This document shows, piece by piece, positions 61,129-64,000 of a stretch of 64,000 bases of DNA. Origin of the DNA: Bacteroidota bacterium (GTDB taxonomy: Bacteria > Bacteroidota > Ignavibacteria > Palsa-1295); NCBI GenBank assembly GCA_030706745.1, contig JAUZNX010000011.1:44327-108326 (forward strand). The letters are read 5' to 3'. The notes under the pieces were generated by a model. It ran no database searches and was not told the origin of the DNA. It saw nothing but the letters and a program-made list of their open reading frames with translations. Positions within the stretch are counted from its first letter, which is position 1; every line of letters begins with the position of its first letter. The position numbers were made by a program, and so were the translations under genes.

Positions 61129-62097
61129 CTAAAGACGCTCGGCTGCGCGTAGCCGTGCGCTCCGTGCACGCAGGTTCCGCGCAATTTCATCCGGCGATGG
61201 CGCCAAAGGCCTTCGAGTCAGCACGCGCAATCGCGCGCGCGATTTGTCGATCGCCTCTTTCAATCCTCCGAGCGAGCCCGGCTCGAACTGGGGGGCGCTC
61301 TCCCTCCGAAAAAATTCTTTGACGATCCGATCCTCGAGCGAATGATAGCTCACGACCACGATTCGTCCACCCGCGCCAAGCACGTCCGGGACCTGCTCGA
61401 GCGCACGCTCCAAATTCCCAAGCTCGTCGTTCACTTCAATACGCAGCGCCTGGAAAATCCGCGAGAGCGTTTCATTCTTCTTGTCCTCGCGAATTCCTCG
61501 CGTCACAATAGTCGCTAAATCGGTCGTCGTTCGAATCGGCGCCAGAGCTCTCGAAGTCACGATGTTCCTCGCAATGCGTCCGGCAAATCGCTCTTCGCCA
61601 TACATTCTAAATATTTGGGCAAGCTGAGCAACATCGTAGTTTCCGATCACGTCTGCTGCTGAGTGCTGCAACCGCGGATCGAGCCGCATGTCGAGCGGCG
61701 CGCTGATCCTGTAGCTAAGTCCAATCGCATCGGTATCGAGCTGATGGCTGCTCACACCAAGATCGAATACGATGCCGTCCACGAAGGATATGCCTCGCTC
61801 TCCGAGCGACTTGCTTAGCTCGGCGAAGTTCTCCGGCACGAGGATAAACCTCTCGCCAAATCTCGCGAGCCGCTCTGCCGCAAAGTTCTGCGCCGCCGGG
61901 TCGGTGTCGAACCCAAAGACAACAGCGTGCGGAGCGCGATCGAGGATCCCTTCCGAATACCCTCCACCACCCAGCGTCGCGTCGACATAAACGCCCGACT
62001 CGCGGAGCGCGAGTTCGCGAAGCGCTTCTTCGAGCATGACTGGCAGATGATATGCGCCAGATACCGTTGTTCGACCGCTCAAAGGATCGGTTTTCAA
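61129..62097 (-). CDS. rsmH: 16S rRNA (cytosine1402-N4)-methyltransferase
   Basis: About 322 residues from TTG 62097; the frame is open to 62403 but would overlap mraZ by almost 300 bases. TTG 62082 is another option. Family start HLPVMLEEALREL, SAM-binding VDATLGGGGYSEGIL, VFGFDTDPAAQNFA, GIVFDLGVSSHQLD, MRLDPR, RISAPLDM and the late VVVSYHSLEDRIVKEFF. Methylates N4 of C1402 in the ribosomal P site. It starts 14 bases after the mraZ stop, the canonical order. Confidence 0.94.
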   Translation of the reverse strand: MKTDPLSGRTTVSGAYHLPVMLEEALRELALRESGVYVDATLGGGGYSEGILDRAPHAVVFGFDTDPAAQNFAAERLARFGERFILVPENFAELSKSLGERGISFVDGIVFDLGVSSHQLDTDAIGLSYRISAPLDMRLDPRLQHSAADVIGNYDVAQLAQIFRMYGEERFAGRIARNIVTSRALAPIRTTTDLATIVTRGIREDKKNETLSRIFQALRIEVNDELGNLERALEQVPDVLGAGGRIVVVSYHSLEDRIVKEFFRRESAPQFEPGSLGGLKEAIDKSRARLRVLTRRPLAPSPDEIARNLRARSARLRAAERL

Positions 62098-62111
62098 TGA
62101 ACGCCCACGAT

Positions 62112-62561
62112 TTATCGCTGTCCGCCGATCAGATGCTCGGCTACCTTTTCGTACGTCTCCTTTTTGGATGCGAGATATTGCTTGAAATTCCCCGGATCCC
62201 ACAATTCGATGTGATCGAGCACGCCGATGAAAAATACCTCCTTCTTGATCTGAGCAAAATCCATCAGCGAGCGCGGAATCAGTAGCCGGAATTGCGAATC
62301 GAGCTGCACTTCTTCGCTCCATTGCATGAGCATGCGGACAAAAAAACGATCCTTCTCGCTCGATTGCGTCGACGAGCGAATCGCTGCTTCGAGCCGCTTC
62401 CACTCATCGAGCGGATATGCATGCAGGCATTTTTCCAGGCCACGGGTGATCACGAAAGTCTGGCGGGCTTCCGGCTCGATGTTCTTACGCATCTTCGACG
62501 GAATGCTCACGCGACCCTTCGCATCGACGGTATATGTGTCGCTACCTTTAAAGGATGACAT
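62112..62561 (-). CDS. mraZ: Transcriptional regulator MraZ
   Basis: 149 residues with two tandem AbrB-like beta domains (MSSFKGSDTYTVDAKGRVSIPSKMR, and VQLDSQFRLLIPRSLMDFAQIKKEVFFIGVLDHIELWDP). The DxKGR and DxxxRLLIP segments are the paired MraZ motifs. It forms ring oligomers, binds TGGGN repeats in its own promoter and represses the dcw cluster in Escherichia coli. Two matching boxes lie just upstream here. First gene of the cluster. Confidence 0.95.
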   Translation of the reverse strand: MSSFKGSDTYTVDAKGRVSIPSKMRKNIEPEARQTFVITRGLEKCLHAYPLDEWKRLEAAIRSSTQSSEKDRFFVRMLMQWSEEVQLDSQFRLLIPRSLMDFAQIKKEVFFIGVLDHIELWDPGNFKQYLASKKETYEKVAEHLIGGQR

Positions 62562-62587
62562 CGTATGATTAAAGAGGTGAAGTGGTT

Positions 62588-62602
62588 ACCCACTTTTCCC
62601 CA
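62588..62602 (-). promoter_or_regulatory. MraZ-type operator: two TGGGN boxes
   Basis: On the minus strand, TGGGG (62602-62598), spacer AAAAG, TGGGT (62592-62588). The 5-base spacer gives the 10-base periodicity described for E. coli MraZ binding sites, about 30 bases upstream of the mraZ ATG. Confidence 0.75.
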
Positions 62603-62610
62603 CTTTCATA

Positions 62611-62618
62611 CAAATATA
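62611..62618 (-). promoter_or_regulatory. Possible -7 element of the mraZ promoter
   Basis: Minus-strand TATATTTG fits TAnnTTTG. Transcription would start near 62604, at the edge of the TGGGN boxes. The nearest upstream TTG is only 15 bases away, shorter than usual, so this is tentative. Confidence 0.4.
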
Positions 62619-62766
62619 ACTACAAAATTGGAACAATCATCCTGATTTCCTAAGAATAGCAGAAATTAATAGCATTCTACCAGACACTCAACTCGGGACA
62701 AAACCTTCCCGAAGGAGGGGGCAACACTAACTCAATCGTAAAATCTTAGCTCGTGACCCGATCAAT

Positions 62767-64000
62767 CTACCGGACCACGCTGAACTTCATCGTGCCACCC
62801 TGGGTCTTGTTAGATACCCTCACGTAATACGTCCCATTCGGAAGCGAAGTGCAATCCAAACGGTAGCAGAGTCCGAGATCGGCGTCGGGGGTTGCTTCGT
62901 ACAGCGTTGCGACGTGAGCGCCCGTGGCATCCACGACCTCCGCAAGGAACGGCACGCCCGCCGGTAGCGAATCGACGCAGATCAGTACCTGATTGCCCGT
63001 TGCCGGATTCGGATGCACCCGAACCGTGGAGGGGCCAATCTGGGCGATGGTTTCGGCAGGATGTGCGAAGGGATTCGACGGATTGTGCGCCCCACCAGTG
63101 GTATCGTAAACCGTGTCGATCATCGCCAGCAAGGCGCGCTGGACACGAGCGTTAACGGCGCTAGCAACGACCACAATCCCATCGTTCATTGCAGTCTTGT
63201 TATCATTGTCTTTATACCAGCGGTATGATTCGTTTAGCACGACCGGCCGAGTCCAGACGTTATCCATTTTGCCGTCTATATCCAGTAATAGAGCACCACT
63301 TGCACCGTCTCCAGTGCCGATACCAGCCGCATTATACGCAACCCCAGCCATAGGAGCGAAAGTCGTGGACGTGTTATCGTTATCCCCTTTGGCCATGGCC
63401 GTAGCAATGACCGTAGCGCCGTGCGAATCAGTAAATGGCACCGAAACTATTTTGCTACGATCTCCAGAATTTTGAGGGGTCGCCCGTTCCGGTATGCCCA
63501 GACGTTAGATAAAGAAAATTGCCATCTGGTGTCGCACTGGTGCGTTCCCAGACATCGGTGCATGCCAAAGCCAGTGAACTCCACTCATCGGCATCAGCTA
63601 TCACGACTTCCGTGTCGCCTGTTTTATGACCGCCCTGAGTGATTTCCCACGCCATCGGACAGCGCATGGCATAGAGATTCCATTGCCAACCGAGACGATG
63701 AAAGTTCGGTGGACAAAATCGCCGGGATTTGTCTTCAGGATCTGGTCGATTGTTGAACCCACCAGCAGCCCCTTATCATTCGGAATGGACATCAGGGCAG
63801 GATGATACACAAGATGAAACCTGAGGCCAGAAATATCGTTGAGCCGGGCAATGACCGAGTCATTCGGCACGTAGTTTTGAAAAATCAAATAGAACCCGTG
63901 TGAGCCAATGTCGCCTGTATCAGATGGATCTCTCTTCTTAAGCGAGAATGGTCCGATACTGTCGTAGATGGCTTTGAACCCATTTCGAATTAGGGGAAAC
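62767..64000 (-). pseudogene. Frameshifted T9SS-sorted subtilisin-like (S8) gene, 5' end outside window
   Basis: Three segments in two frames read as one protein if one base is restored and one removed. From 64000 the frame runs to a T-run at 63718-63715 (minus strand), then continues one frame over (NFHRLGWQWNLYAMRCPMAW, typical of the start of an S8 domain). It returns at an A-run at 63473-63470 to VPFTDSHGATVIATAMAKG, the His region of subtilases, and DGIVVVASAVN, a degraded AAGN motif. No GTSMAxP serine motif is found. The last 80 residues are a Por-type sorting domain (VHPNPATGNQVLI ... LPNGTYYVRVSN). Either a decayed gene or two homopolymer sequencing errors. Confidence 0.6.

Overview
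The window reads as a chromosomal segment from a Gram-negative member of the Bacteroidota/Chlorobi (FCB) assemblage. Evidence seen here: several secreted proteins ending in Por-type (type IX secretion, T9SS) sorting domains, a Bacteroidota-style short S21 protein, two promoters of the TTG...TAnnTTTG type, weak use of Shine-Dalgarno sequences, and a bacillithiol synthase BshA. A Kapabacteria- or Ignavibacteria-like lineage fits best, but that is inference; no rRNA is present to decide it.

Layout. 1-1.8 kb: end of an M28/PDZ peptidase, exonuclease III, ribosomal protein S21 and its terminator. 1.8-11.8 kb: a GT-C-like membrane protein with a T9SS-sorted deiodinase-like thioredoxin-fold protein, adenylosuccinate lyase, a small CxxC protein, and large T9SS cargo proteins. 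12-15.6 kb: a membrane glycosyltransferase, MtaB, tRNA-Ile(CAU) and TadA. 15.6-24.7 kb: an Omp85-like barrel, a type III polyketide synthase with its ICMT-like methyltransferase, and a surface polysaccharide export operon (Wza, Wzz, one GT4, Wzx). 24.9-34.5 kb: Uup ABC-F ATPase, lipocalin, YebC, amidohydrolase, HemC/HemD, BshA and a YigZ-family protein. 34.4-41.9 kb: a membrane zinc-peptidase-like protein, tRNA-Val(GAC), pyruvate kinase, a GT-C protein and a TlpA-like thioredoxin.

41.9-62.6 kb is a nearly complete division and cell wall (dcw) cluster read on the minus strand: mraZ, rsmH, ftsL-like, ftsI (PASTA), murE, murF, mraY, murD, [LprI-like], ftsW, murG, [PH-like membrane protein], murC, [DUF429-like], ftsQ, ftsA, ftsZ. 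Genes are mostly joined by ATGA-type overlaps, and three non-canonical genes are built into the chain. murB and ddl are absent. A pair of MraZ-type TGGGN boxes lies in front of mraZ. The far end (62.8-64 kb) is a frameshifted T9SS-sorted subtilisin-like gene running out of the window.

The most unusual feature is not a gene. Many intergenic spacers are filled by arrays with a strict 7-base period (ATTCGTA, AGTTGAT, AATGACA, AGTAACG, ACTTAGC, AAATATG types). Most are arranged as facing reverse-complement arms, including perfect hairpins with 30-bp and 26-bp stems, and they abut start and stop codons. They occupy the only long spacers inside the otherwise compact dcw cluster and flank a tRNA gene. 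A separate interspersed element of the GTCATTGCGAG type sits at 28.4 kb.
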